A DNA stretch of 6,783 bases from Bacteroidales bacterium (GCA_004552385.1 SFOL01000095.1:1-6783), one strand, 5' to 3'. Numbered from the stretch's first letter, positions 1 through 6,634 are shown. The notes: generated by a model not told the origin, from the sequence alone. Translations and numbers: made by a program.

Positions 1-106
1 TAAGGCGGTGTATTTTGCGCATATGCACCATGTGCGCCTGTATATTACCGTCAATACGTTGGTTGATGACAGCGAGCTGGAGGCTTTATCCGCTTACCTT
101 ACCTTT
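1..106 (+). other. Upstream leader of the lipoprotein gene; no gene supported
   Basis: The segment starts with TAA (1-3), which could be the stop of an upstream gene, but the window edge prevents a check. The frame of the downstream lipoprotein is open from base 2 through to its ATG at 107, with a possible GTG start at 8, so an N-terminally extended reading cannot be excluded by stops alone. The residues encoded there do not resemble a signal peptide and would bury the lipobox, so I treat the region as leader or as the edge of an upstream gene. In the third frame a TGA at 108-110 overlaps the ATG as ATGA. A GGAGG at 79-83 lies 23 bases before the ATG, too far for an ordinary ribosome binding site. 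No convincing TAnnTTTG promoter element is visible; TATTTTG at 11-17 is one base short of it. Confidence 0.4.
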
Positions 107-1327
107 ATGAATAAAATTGTTTTTTGGATTTCCTCGCTGGCCGTGACTTTTCTCACATCTTGCCATGAAGACGACTCGATCTCAAACGTCTCTATCTCTT
201 ACACTCTTCCCGTAGGTCATGAGGCCGACGCCATTGTCGGCTCCCCTGTCATATCGGTCGAGGATGTGGCGTCGGGCTCTGTGACGTCATACTCTTTTGC
301 CGATCTTGTGTCTAACACGGTCTCGTTGCCGTACGGATTGTATAACATGACCCTCACGGTCAACACATCTCACCCATACACCGACCGTGTTGTCGATGAG
401 ACGTTCCGCGACGTCAAGCAGGGCGTGCAGGTTGATGATGGCGACTTGGCAGTCTCTTTCTCGCCCATCCGTGTCTCTGGCGGGCAGGGCTTCGTTTTTG
501 CCGAGATGTGTTTTGCCAGCCAATTGCCGGAAGGCCTCTCTTCTTACAGCGGCGATGCCTGGTTCCGTATTATCAACAACTCGTCAGACACACTGTGTGC
601 CGATGGCCTTTGCATTGTCGAGTCGGCTTTCTCTTCGGTCAATAACGGCAAGCACGATTATCAGCCCGACATCATGTCCGACGCCATGGCGGTTATGGCC
701 GTCTACCAAATCCCTGGAGCGGGTAATGACGTGCGAGTATTGCCCGGCGGGTCGCTGCTCATTGCCGACGTGGCCAAAGACCACAGGGCGGACAACCCGC
801 TCTCGTTCGACCTCTCAAATGCCGACTTCGAATGGTATAACGACGTGTCTTCTTCCGTAAAAGATATTGACACAGATGCGCCCAACCTCGTTTGCGTCTA
901 TAAACAGTCTAAGACGTTTTGGGTGCCGAACAAGCAGTACAACAAATCTTACGCCATCGGCTACCTTGGCGGTGAATTTGGCAGGATGACAAACGATGAT
1001 TACATTGCGTCTTGCAAATATGACTGCTCCTACGTCACGATAGTCAAAGAGACTGAGAAAGTGATGAATTGCAGTTACTATCGTTTTGAGAACGAGTGGA
1101 TTCTTGACGCCGTCTCTTTCGCCCCGAGCAAAGATTTTGGGTGGAGCATCATAGACCAGTCGCTCGACGCCGGCTATGTCTCTATGGGCGAGACGGGAAC
1201 TGACAAAAGCCGCCTCGGAAAGTCTGCGCGACGCAAGTTCGAGCGCGGACTCATGGTTGATACAAACAACTCGTCGGATGACTTCATCGTAGCCTCTGAT
1301 GCTGACCCGTCCCATCTCTTCAAATAA
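107..1327 (+). CDS. DUF4876 family surface-type lipoprotein
   Basis: A 406-residue predicted outer-membrane lipoprotein of unknown function. The ATG at 107 is chosen because it begins a textbook lipoprotein signal: N and K at residues 2-3, a hydrophobic stretch 4-15, and lipobox L-T-S-C with the lipidated cysteine at 19. The next residues are H-E-D-D, resembling the acidic export signal that sends Bacteroidota lipoproteins to the cell surface. Residues about 25-120 look like a beta-sandwich or carboxypeptidase-regulatory-like domain (LPYGLYNMTL at 74-83). Residues about 125-395 match what I recall of DUF4876: INNSSDTLCADGL (156-168), VESAF, DIM (188-190), VYQIPG, FDLSNADFEWY (234-244), NEWILDAV (329-336), SLDAGY, a KSARRK stretch and DTNNSSDDF (385-393). 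Seven cysteines besides the lipid one (135, 164, 169, 263, 303, 307, 322) are noteworthy for an exported protein. It overlaps the barrel gene downstream, which suggests translational coupling. In related genomes such genes tend to follow a TonB-dependent receptor (from memory); here that position is outside the window. The family call is fairly sure; the role is unknown. Confidence 0.85.
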   Translation: MNKIVFWISSLAVTFLTSCHEDDSISNVSISYTLPVGHEADAIVGSPVISVEDVASGSVTSYSFADLVSNTVSLPYGLYNMTLTVNTSHPYTDRVVDETFRDVKQGVQVDDGDLAVSFSPIRVSGGQGFVFAEMCFASQLPEGLSSYSGDAWFRIINNSSDTLCADGLCIVESAFSSVNNGKHDYQPDIMSDAMAVMAVYQIPGAGNDVRVLPGGSLLIADVAKDHRADNPLSFDLSNADFEWYNDVSSSVKDIDTDAPNLVCVYKQSKTFWVPNKQYNKSYAIGYLGGEFGRMTNDDYIASCKYDCSYVTIVKETEKVMNCSYYRFENEWILDAVSFAPSKDFGWSIIDQSLDAGYVSMGETGTDKSRLGKSARRKFERGLMVDTNNSSDDFIVASDADPSHLFK

Positions 1328-2765
1328 GGTATTTGCCGTCATAACCCTGATTGCCGCCATTCTTGCCTGCGCTCCTTCACTGGCGCGGGTCGATGGCGGC
1401 AATCCCGCCTTGCGGGTTTTCAGTGCCGACACGGCCTTGTCCGAGGTCTCTGTCGTATGCCGTGCGTCATCGCGGCTCATGTCTTCGGTTGAGGAGGGCG
1501 ACAAGTGGCGCTCCGTCTCCGCCGAGGGACGCGCCGATATGCGGATCTCTGACGGTTGGAGGGCATGGGGCGACGCGGCCTACGGACGCAGTGTCAGGGC
1601 TGGGGTGCGATGGAGCGAATCGTCAGACGTGGCCGAGGTCTGGCCTATGGCTGTGGCCGACACTGTCGGCGGCGATAAGGACGGCGAGAGCTACGCCTTC
1701 AGGGCCGGATTCGCATGGAGCGGGCGGGGCGGCGGGGCTGGGCTTGAGGTCTTGTACTCGTCGCTGTGCGAGTTCCGGATGGTGGACCCGCGCCCGAAGT
1801 CCGACGCCGTATCCGCCGAAGTCCGACTCGGCGGCGCTTGGCAACTCAAACGAGCTTCTCTCGGGGCTTTCGGCCTTTTGCGCAAGTATTCGCAAGATGT
1901 CGACATTGACTTTTATAACGTCCGAGGCGCAAGGGCCACGATATATCACATGACGGGACTCGGGACCGATTATTCGCGTTTTGCGGGGGCGTATGACGAG
2001 GCCGTGTTCAAAGGCCGAACTGTGGGCGGCGGACTTCAGTTCCGAGGGTTCGCCAACGCACAGGTCGAGTTCTCGCACCGGCATATGGAGAAGATCTTGC
2101 CCGACGTGCAGAATGCGCTCATAAGCGAGACATTAGGCGACCGCCTCTCTTTCGAGATGTCGCGACCCGGGGTTATGGGAGGGTGGCAAACGGGGCTCTC
2201 CGTCTTTGGGTCTGTCAAAAGGCTGAATCTGAAGACAATAATCTATGACGACGGAGCAAAAGGTTACCGTCAGATTGCGGTGCGCCAGCCCTATGAGCAA
2301 AAAGGCGTTAACGTCGGCTTGACCGCCCTCATGCGCAAAGACGGGGTGGCGACTTTGCGTGCAGCCGCCTCTTATGGCTCTCATTCTGAGGAGAATACCG
2401 ACGCCCGTAGAGAAATTGACGTTAAGGATGTGCGGGCGCGCCTGTCTGTGTCGCGCTTCATGGTGTGGCGGCGTGTCGACTTGGCGTGCGGCGGCGGCGT
2501 CTACGGCCGTGTTGGCGTTGGCAAGCGTTGCGTGCTCGGAGCTCCAAGGCGGACGGAGTCTCACGGCGCGCTCCTCGCCGTTTGGCACAATTATCAGTTG
2601 CGCTCGGCCGGCCTCGCGGGTGTCGATGCCGACGTCAGGGCCGACTTGCGTCTCCCTCGTCTGGCCCGTTCAGCGTTTTTATCCGTGTCGGGCGGCTGGC
2701 TGTGGCGCTCGGGCGGACTCCCGTCGGGGTGGGTGATGTCGGCGAGGGCGGGGGTCTCGTTCTGA
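1299..2765 (+). CDS. DUF6850 family outer-membrane beta-barrel-like protein
   Basis: A 488-residue predicted outer-membrane protein of unknown function. The ATG at 1299 lies inside the end of the lipoprotein gene, in another frame; it is preferred because it gives a normal Sec signal peptide (positive R4 and K10, hydrophobic core 11-23, likely cleavage after A29 in S-L-A). The next in-frame ATG (residue 61) would remove the signal. I-L-A-C at 21-24 weakly resembles a lipobox, but cleavage by signal peptidase I fits better. The mature protein is rich in alternating polar and aromatic or glycine strands, has no long hydrophobic helix, and ends in phenylalanine (GVSF), the usual last residue of barrels recognised by the Bam machinery. 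Motifs I associate with DUF6850 are DTVGGD (121-126), a SYAFRAG strand, DPRP (163-166), DFY (204-206) and YHMTGLGTDYSRFAG (216-230). The 29-base overlap and the lack of a visible Shine-Dalgarno site suggest coupling to the lipoprotein, so the two probably act as a pair at the outer membrane. The gene is very GC-rich, with many GGC and GCG codons. Confidence 0.8.
   Translation: MLTRPISSNKVFAVITLIAAILACAPSLARVDGGNPALRVFSADTALSEVSVVCRASSRLMSSVEEGDKWRSVSAEGRADMRISDGWRAWGDAAYGRSVRAGVRWSESSDVAEVWPMAVADTVGGDKDGESYAFRAGFAWSGRGGGAGLEVLYSSLCEFRMVDPRPKSDAVSAEVRLGGAWQLKRASLGAFGLLRKYSQDVDIDFYNVRGARATIYHMTGLGTDYSRFAGAYDEAVFKGRTVGGGLQFRGFANAQVEFSHRHMEKILPDVQNALISETLGDRLSFEMSRPGVMGGWQTGLSVFGSVKRLNLKTIIYDDGAKGYRQIAVRQPYEQKGVNVGLTALMRKDGVATLRAAASYGSHSEENTDARREIDVKDVRARLSVSRFMVWRRVDLACGGGVYGRVGVGKRCVLGAPRRTESHGALLAVWHNYQLRSAGLAGVDADVRADLRLPRLARSAFLSVSGGWLWRSGGLPSGWVMSARAGVSF
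1722..1742 (+). other. Potential G-quadruplex motif inside the barrel gene
   Basis: Four runs of three or four G (1722-1724, 1726-1729, 1734-1737, 1740-1742) are separated by loops of 1, 4 and 2 bases. This meets the usual G3+N1-7 pattern for an intramolecular G-quadruplex. The runs are on the coding strand, so the mRNA would carry them too. They encode a glycine/arginine-rich stretch (residues 141-148, S-G-R-G-G-G-A-G), probably a turn between barrel strands. It may be only a by-product of Gly codons in a GC-rich gene; no function is shown. Confidence 0.45.
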
Positions 2766-2795
2766 CGCTCCCTTATCGTCAGTCCCGCGTGGGCA

Positions 2796-2821
2796 TTGTT
2801 TCTTTAAAATCACTATCTTTG
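2796..2821 (+). promoter_or_regulatory. Bacteroidota-type promoter for alaS
   Basis: TATCTTTG at 2814-2821 is a perfect match to the Bacteroidota -7 element TAnnTTTG and lies 47 bases before the alaS ATG, in the gap after the barrel gene. The -33 part is less clear: a TTG at 2796-2798 is the best candidate, but its spacing of 15 bases is shorter than usual. Transcription would begin around 2827 and give a leader of about 40 bases, too short for a T-box or other large riboswitch. This suggests alaS is transcribed separately from the two envelope genes, although read-through cannot be excluded because I see no strong terminator after 2765. Confidence 0.65.
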
Positions 2822-2846
2822 CCCAGTTTATTTTCTTACGGAAAAA

Positions 2847-2864
2847 CAACATAGAGCAACATAG
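2847..2864 (+). repeat. Short tandem repeat just before the alaS start
   Basis: CAACATAG occurs at 2847-2854 and again at 2857-2864, a 10-base period, with the second copy ending 4 bases before the ATG at 2869. The leader is A-rich and has no Shine-Dalgarno sequence, which is common in Bacteroidota, where A-rich sequence before the start helps initiation. The repeat may be chance or a duplication of an initiation-enhancing element. Confidence 0.5.
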
Positions 2865-2868
2865 CAAA

Positions 2869-5508
2869 ATGACTGCCAACGAAGTTCGTCAAAGCTTCTT
2901 GGACTTCTTCGCCTCGAAGGGTCACAAGATCGTCCCGTCCGCACCAATGGTCGTAAAGGGCGACCCCACGCTGATGTTTACCAACGCGGGTATGAACCAG
3001 TTTAAAGACATCATCTTGGGCAACGTCCCCATCACGGCAAGCCGCGTGTCAGACTCGCAGAAGTGCCTCCGCGTATCCGGAAAGCACAACGACCTTGAGG
3101 AGGTGGGACACGATACCTACCACCACACCATGTTCGAGATGCTTGGCAACTGGTCCTTTGGCGACTATTTCAAGAAAGAGGCTATAGCTTTCGCTTGGGA
3201 GTTCCTCACAGAGGTTATCAAGCTCGACAAAGACCGACTCTACGTCACCATCTTCGAGGGTTCGGAAGAAGAGGGGGTCGCCCGCGACACCGAGGCCTAC
3301 AACGCTTGGGCTGAGCACGTCGATAAGTACCGTATCATTGACGGCAACAAGCACGACAACTTCTGGGAGATGGGCGACACCGGCCCTTGCGGCCCTTGCT
3401 CAGAGATCCACTATGACATGCGCCCCGAGGAAGAGCGCAAGAAGGTCAACGGGCGAGACCTCGTCAACAAAGATGACCCCCAGGTCATAGAGATCTGGAA
3501 CCTCGTCTTCATGCAATATAACCGCAAGGCCAACGGCGAGCTTGAGCCTCTGCCCAATCACCATGTTGACACTGGCATGGGCTTTGAGCGTCTCGTACGC
3601 GCCGTCCAGCACAAGACGTCCAATTACGACACAGACGTCTTCACCCCGATCCTTGACAAGATCGCCGAAATCTCGGGCGTCAAATACGGACAGGCCGAGA
3701 AGACTGATATCGCCATGCGCGTCATGGCCGACCACATTCGCACCATAGCGTTCTCTATAACCGACGGGCAGCTGCCAAGCAACAACAAGGCGGGCTACGT
3801 CATCCGCCGCATCCTCCGCCGCGCCGTGCGCTACAACTACACCTTCCTTGGAGGCAAGGAGGCCACGCTCTACAAGCTCGTCCCGACCCTCGTTGAGACC
3901 ATGGGCGGTGCCTACCCCGAGCTCAAGGCTCAGCAGGAGCTCGTGACAAAGGTCATAAAAGAGGAGGAGGAGGGCTTCCTCAAGACTCTCGCAACGGGCA
4001 TCAACATGCTCAACGGCATCATTGCCGACACTAAGAAGAAGAATGCTTCAAAGATTAGCGGAAAGGTCGCCTTCGAACTTTATGACACCTACGGCTTCCC
4101 GCTCGACCTCACCGAGCTCATCTTGCGCGAGAACGGTCTCGAGGCCGACACCGCCGAGTTCGACAAGGAGATGGCTGCCCAGAAAGACCGCGCCCGAAAT
4201 GCAACGGCCATAGAGGCAGGCGACTGGGTCGTCCTCGACGAGAATGCCGTCAAGGAGGACTTCATTGGCTATGACGAGACCGAGGCTGACGTTAATATCG
4301 TCCGCTACCGCACCGTGAAGGCAAAGAACAAGCAGCAGATCCAAATCGTATTCGACCGCACACCGTTCTACGGCGAGAGCGGCGGACAGGTCGGAGACAC
4401 CGGCGTCATACGCGATGCGAGCGGCAAGGAGATCAGAGTGCTGGACACCATAAAGGAGAACAACCTCATAACCCACATCGCTGCCGAGCTGCCAGCTGTG
4501 CTCGACAAGCCTGTCCATGTCAAGATTGACGAGCACCGTCGCGATCTCATCGCTGACAACCACTCGGCAACCCACCTCATGCAGGAGGCACTACGAGCCG
4601 TGCTCGGCAACCATGTCGAGCAGAAAGGCTCGCTCGTCACTCCGGAGTACCTGCGTTTCGACTTCAGCCACTTCCAAAAGGTCACAGATGAGGAGCTATC
4701 TAAGGTGGAGCACCTCGTCAACCTTAAGATACGTGCGAACGTGCCCCTTGAGGAGGAGCGTGCGATGCCTATCGAAGAGGCGCGGAAACTCGGTGCCATG
4801 TCGCTCTTCGGCGAGAAGTACGGTGACAAGGTGCGCGTCGTCAAGTTCGGCTCGTCTGTAGAGTTCTGTGGCGGCACGCACGTCAAGGCCACTGGCAACA
4901 TCGGTTTCTTCAAGATACTCAGCGAGAGCTCTGTCTCAGCCGGCGTCAGGCGCATTGAGGCCGTCACGGCGGACAAGGCCGAGGAGATGGTCAATGGACT
5001 CGTCTCCACGCTCAAGGATCTCGGTGAGGCACTCAAGGGCAGTAAGGACATCCGTAAGAGCATCGAGCAGCTCATCCAGAACAACGAGAAGCTCCAGCAG
5101 CGCGCCGAGGCCATGATGACGGGCATGCTCGTGGCGGAGCGTGAGAGCCTCAAGCACGACGCGCAGATGATTGGCGCACGAGCACTGATCGTTGCCGAGG
5201 TCAAGCCGGTATTTGTTGAAAAACTCAAAGATCTCGCCTATCAGCTCCGTGGTGAGTATGACCAGGCCGTGATAGTGCTCGGTTGCGTGGCCGATGCGAA
5301 GCCGCAGCTGCTCATCATCATAACGGACAACCTCGTGAATGAGCTTGGCCTCAACGCGGGTCAGACCATCCGTGAGGTGGCCAAGTTCATCCAGGGTGGT
5401 GGCGGCGGTCAGCCGTTCTTCGCCACTGCCGGCGGAAAGAACGCCGCCGGAATGGAGGCCGCCCTCCGCGAGGCTAAGTACTTCTTCACTTCGAAGCTTA
5501 ACGGGTAG
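2869..5508 (+). CDS. alaS: Alanyl-tRNA synthetase (AlaRS)
   Basis: Cytoplasmic class II synthetase that activates alanine with ATP, charges tRNA-Ala and clears tRNA mischarged with serine or glycine. Its 879 residues are the full usual length (about 875). The catalytic core fills residues 1 to about 245: motif 1 region with PTLMFTNAGMNQF (33-45), motif 2 region with MFEMLGNWSFGDYF (88-101), the DNFWEMGDTGPCGPCSE block (163-179) and motif 3 with DTGMGFERL (234-242). A helical tRNA-recognition region follows to about 455. The editing domain (about 500-700) has both halves of the zinc site: HSATH (H565, H569) and CGGTH (C667, H671). A coiled coil at about 705-765 leads to the C-Ala domain with G-G-G-G-G-Q-P (843-849) and AGGKN (854-858). 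The ATG at 2869 fits the conserved Bacteroides N-terminus. Codon use is strongly biased to C-ending codons, as expected for a highly expressed gene. No key residue is missing. It has its own promoter and a terminator hairpin 47 bases after the stop. Confidence 0.98.
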   Translation: MTANEVRQSFLDFFASKGHKIVPSAPMVVKGDPTLMFTNAGMNQFKDIILGNVPITASRVSDSQKCLRVSGKHNDLEEVGHDTYHHTMFEMLGNWSFGDYFKKEAIAFAWEFLTEVIKLDKDRLYVTIFEGSEEEGVARDTEAYNAWAEHVDKYRIIDGNKHDNFWEMGDTGPCGPCSEIHYDMRPEEERKKVNGRDLVNKDDPQVIEIWNLVFMQYNRKANGELEPLPNHHVDTGMGFERLVRAVQHKTSNYDTDVFTPILDKIAEISGVKYGQAEKTDIAMRVMADHIRTIAFSITDGQLPSNNKAGYVIRRILRRAVRYNYTFLGGKEATLYKLVPTLVETMGGAYPELKAQQELVTKVIKEEEEGFLKTLATGINMLNGIIADTKKKNASKISGKVAFELYDTYGFPLDLTELILRENGLEADTAEFDKEMAAQKDRARNATAIEAGDWVVLDENAVKEDFIGYDETEADVNIVRYRTVKAKNKQQIQIVFDRTPFYGESGGQVGDTGVIRDASGKEIRVLDTIKENNLITHIAAELPAVLDKPVHVKIDEHRRDLIADNHSATHLMQEALRAVLGNHVEQKGSLVTPEYLRFDFSHFQKVTDEELSKVEHLVNLKIRANVPLEEERAMPIEEARKLGAMSLFGEKYGDKVRVVKFGSSVEFCGGTHVKATGNIGFFKILSESSVSAGVRRIEAVTADKAEEMVNGLVSTLKDLGEALKGSKDIRKSIEQLIQNNEKLQQRAEAMMTGMLVAERESLKHDAQMIGARALIVAEVKPVFVEKLKDLAYQLRGEYDQAVIVLGCVADAKPQLLIIITDNLVNELGLNAGQTIREVAKFIQGGGGGQPFFATAGGKNAAGMEAALREAKYFFTSKLNG

Positions 5509-5535
5509 GCTTGGCGCAAGCTGTGAGCTAAGCCT
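5507..5535. other. Small hairpin overlapping the alaS stop codon
   Basis: Bases 5507-5515 can pair with 5527-5535 (AGGCTT with AAGCCT, continued through one G-T wobble and two more pairs), leaving an 11-base loop. It overlaps the TAG stop of alaS (5506-5508) and has no T run after it, so it is not a terminator by itself. It could protect the mRNA 3' end or be chance. Confidence 0.35.
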
Positions 5536-5555
5536 GGCGATATAATCAATAAGGA

Positions 5556-5594
5556 GAAGAGCCGCCACTGACGTCCTGTCAGTGGCGGCTCTTC
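5556..5594. terminator. Bidirectional terminator between convergent genes
   Basis: A perfect 17-bp stem pairs 5556-5572 with 5578-5594 around the 5-base loop GTCCT. The stem is GC-rich (GCCGCCACTGAC on the left arm). It lies 47 bases after the alaS stop and 31 bases after the stop of the minus-strand nuclease gene, so it is well placed to end both transcripts. On the plus strand it is followed by a T-containing but not pure T stretch (CCTGTTTGCTC); on the minus strand by CTCCTTATTGATTATAT, which is more T-rich. The stem is certain; termination is inferred, and the T tails are weaker than in classic intrinsic terminators. Confidence 0.85.
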
Positions 5595-5625
5595 CTGTTT
5601 GCTCTCTCGCCCTTCTCTTCGCGAT

Positions 5626-6624
5626 CTACGTCAAAAGCCCCTCGACGGTGTCCACGCTCACGTTTATCGCTTTGGCTATGTCTTCTGCGGACATTCCCAC
5701 GTTGCGCAAAGCCTTAGCGCTTAGTTTCAAGGCGCTCAAGCTCTTCTCCGCCTCCGCCTTGCTCTTCTCCGCCTCCGCCTTGCTCTTTTCCGCCTCCGCT
5801 CTGTTTTTCTCCGCCTCCGCCTTATACTGCTCTATCTTCAAGTCCCTTTGGTCCATCTCCCACAGTATCTCCTGCTCCACCGAGAGCTTCCTCCTCATGT
5901 CCGGGTCCAGCAACCCCTCACGCAGCTTGTTCACAATCTCACGCTTGTCCGAGCCGCCGTCCCATGCGGCCTCCTCCGGCAAACTCACCACGCAGTGATC
6001 CGACGACAGGCGGAACCGCTGGTCGAAGACGTTCAGCAGGCGTTCCGCCGCATTGCCGGGCTTCTGTGGCAGCCGCGGTATCTGCACTATTACGATGTCG
6101 TGCGTCAGGCTGTCCACAAAGTCGGATTTTTCCGTCATCTTGATGGGGCGCCCGTCATAGTCCACGAGGGCGTTGCCGTAGCCGTAGGCTATGGGCTCCG
6201 TCATGAGCGGGATCTGGTGTCCGAGCAGGTAGATGGCCACGATGTGGCGCGGCGTCACCCCGTCGCTCTTCACATTCTGCGGGTCGGTGTACTGGCCGCC
6301 CAGATATTTCCGGAAGCGCAGCAGCTCCGTCTGAAGCCACACTTTCTGCAGCTCTATGAGCACGGTCTCCTCTCTCGTCTCCTCGTTGCCATCGGCATCC
6401 TTCACAGTGTCGGTTATCGTCGCCTTGAAGTCGAGACGGTAGATGGGGTAGTCTTTGCCTTCGGCTCTGACCGAGTTTATGTAGTCGACGTACTCCTGTG
6501 AGGCCATCGCCAACTGCGTCACGTTGCGCTTCATCAGCGTGGACAGCAGGATCTTGGCCACCTTCTCGTCAGACATAAGGAATTTGAATGACGAGTCGTA
6601 TATGGGGTTCAGCATCTCAATCAT
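5626..6624 (-). CDS. Rpn-type PD-(D/E)XK nuclease family protein
   Basis: A 332-residue protein of the group annotated as 'Rpn family recombination-promoting nuclease' or 'PD-(D/E)XK nuclease family transposase' (PDDEXK_2-like). Members have a restriction-endonuclease-like core; E. coli RpnA is a DNA endonuclease that promotes RecA-independent recombination. The N-terminus NPIYDSSFKFLM (6-17) is the typical opening. Candidate catalytic residues are D65 in YRLDFKA (62-68) and E91/Q93 in VLIELQK (88-94), the D...ExQ variant of the fold. A helical stretch (Q98 to Y112) and a further alpha/beta region reach to about 220. Residues 250-267 are helical; 268-295 are four heptads of K/R-A-E-A-E-K-S/N, probably a coiled coil for self-association. 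The tail (304-330) carries GMSAEDIAKAINVS-VDTVE, resembling the small helix-turn-helix-like end common in this group. M1 is preferred to M4 because GGAGG lies 5 bases upstream. Despite the 'transposase' label, no terminal inverted repeats or target duplications frame the gene. The family is sure; activity and biological role are not. Confidence 0.88.
   Translation of the reverse strand: MIEMLNPIYDSSFKFLMSDEKVAKILLSTLMKRNVTQLAMASQEYVDYINSVRAEGKDYPIYRLDFKATITDTVKDADGNEETREETVLIELQKVWLQTELLRFRKYLGGQYTDPQNVKSDGVTPRHIVAIYLLGHQIPLMTEPIAYGYGNALVDYDGRPIKMTEKSDFVDSLTHDIVIVQIPRLPQKPGNAAERLLNVFDQRFRLSSDHCVVSLPEEAAWDGGSDKREIVNKLREGLLDPDMRRKLSVEQEILWEMDQRDLKIEQYKAEAEKNRAEAEKSKAEAEKSKAEAEKSLSALKLSAKALRNVGMSAEDIAKAINVSVDTVEGLLT
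5740..5823 (-). repeat. 21-bp tandem repeat, four copies, in the nuclease gene
   Basis: Four 21-base units at 5740-5760, 5761-5781, 5782-5802 and 5803-5823. The first two are identical; the third and fourth differ from them by about three and two bases. Each encodes one heptad on the minus strand (K-A-E-A-E-K-S, with N or R variants). The unit is a multiple of three, so gain or loss of a copy keeps the reading frame. The identity of two neighbours points to recent duplication or active homogenisation by slippage or recombination. Confidence 0.9.
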
Positions 6625-6629
6625 GTCGG

Positions 6630-6634
6630 CCTCC
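6630..6634 (-). promoter_or_regulatory. Ribosome binding site of the nuclease gene
   Basis: On the minus strand GGAGG (bases 6634 down to 6630) is followed by CCGAC and the ATG at 6624, a 5-base spacing. It decides for M1 as start over M4, which would be 14 bases away. Strong Shine-Dalgarno sites are not the rule in Bacteroidota, and none of the other three genes here has one at a proper distance. Confidence 0.7.

Noticed and set aside
815..1504. Minus-strand open frame (229 codons) across the lipoprotein/barrel junction
   Set aside because: It covers two well-supported plus-strand genes, has no recognisable motif and is explained by GC-rich codon use.
2781..2806. Possible terminator after the barrel gene (CCC-GCGT-GGG followed by T-rich sequence)
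   Set aside because: The stem is only three base pairs and the T tract is interrupted; too weak to call.
2822..2868. T-box or riboswitch controlling alaS
   Set aside because: The leader after the promoter element is only about 45 bases, with no stem-loops or T-box-like sequence, and T-boxes are not typical of Bacteroidota.
4368..5228. Long minus-strand open frame (286 codons) opposite alaS
   Set aside because: It is the complement of strongly biased alaS codons; the translation is Ser/Leu/Arg-rich low-information sequence without any domain, and no promoter or start site supports it. The same applies to the minus-strand frames at 4936-5568, 4048-4575 and 3400-3735.
5740..5823. CRISPR-like array
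   Set aside because: The 21-base units are directly adjacent without spacers and are an in-frame protein heptad repeat.
5848..6501. Plus-strand open frame (217 codons) opposite the nuclease gene
   Set aside because: It is a shadow of the minus-strand gene, which has family motifs, a promoter element and a ribosome binding site; the plus frame has none of these.
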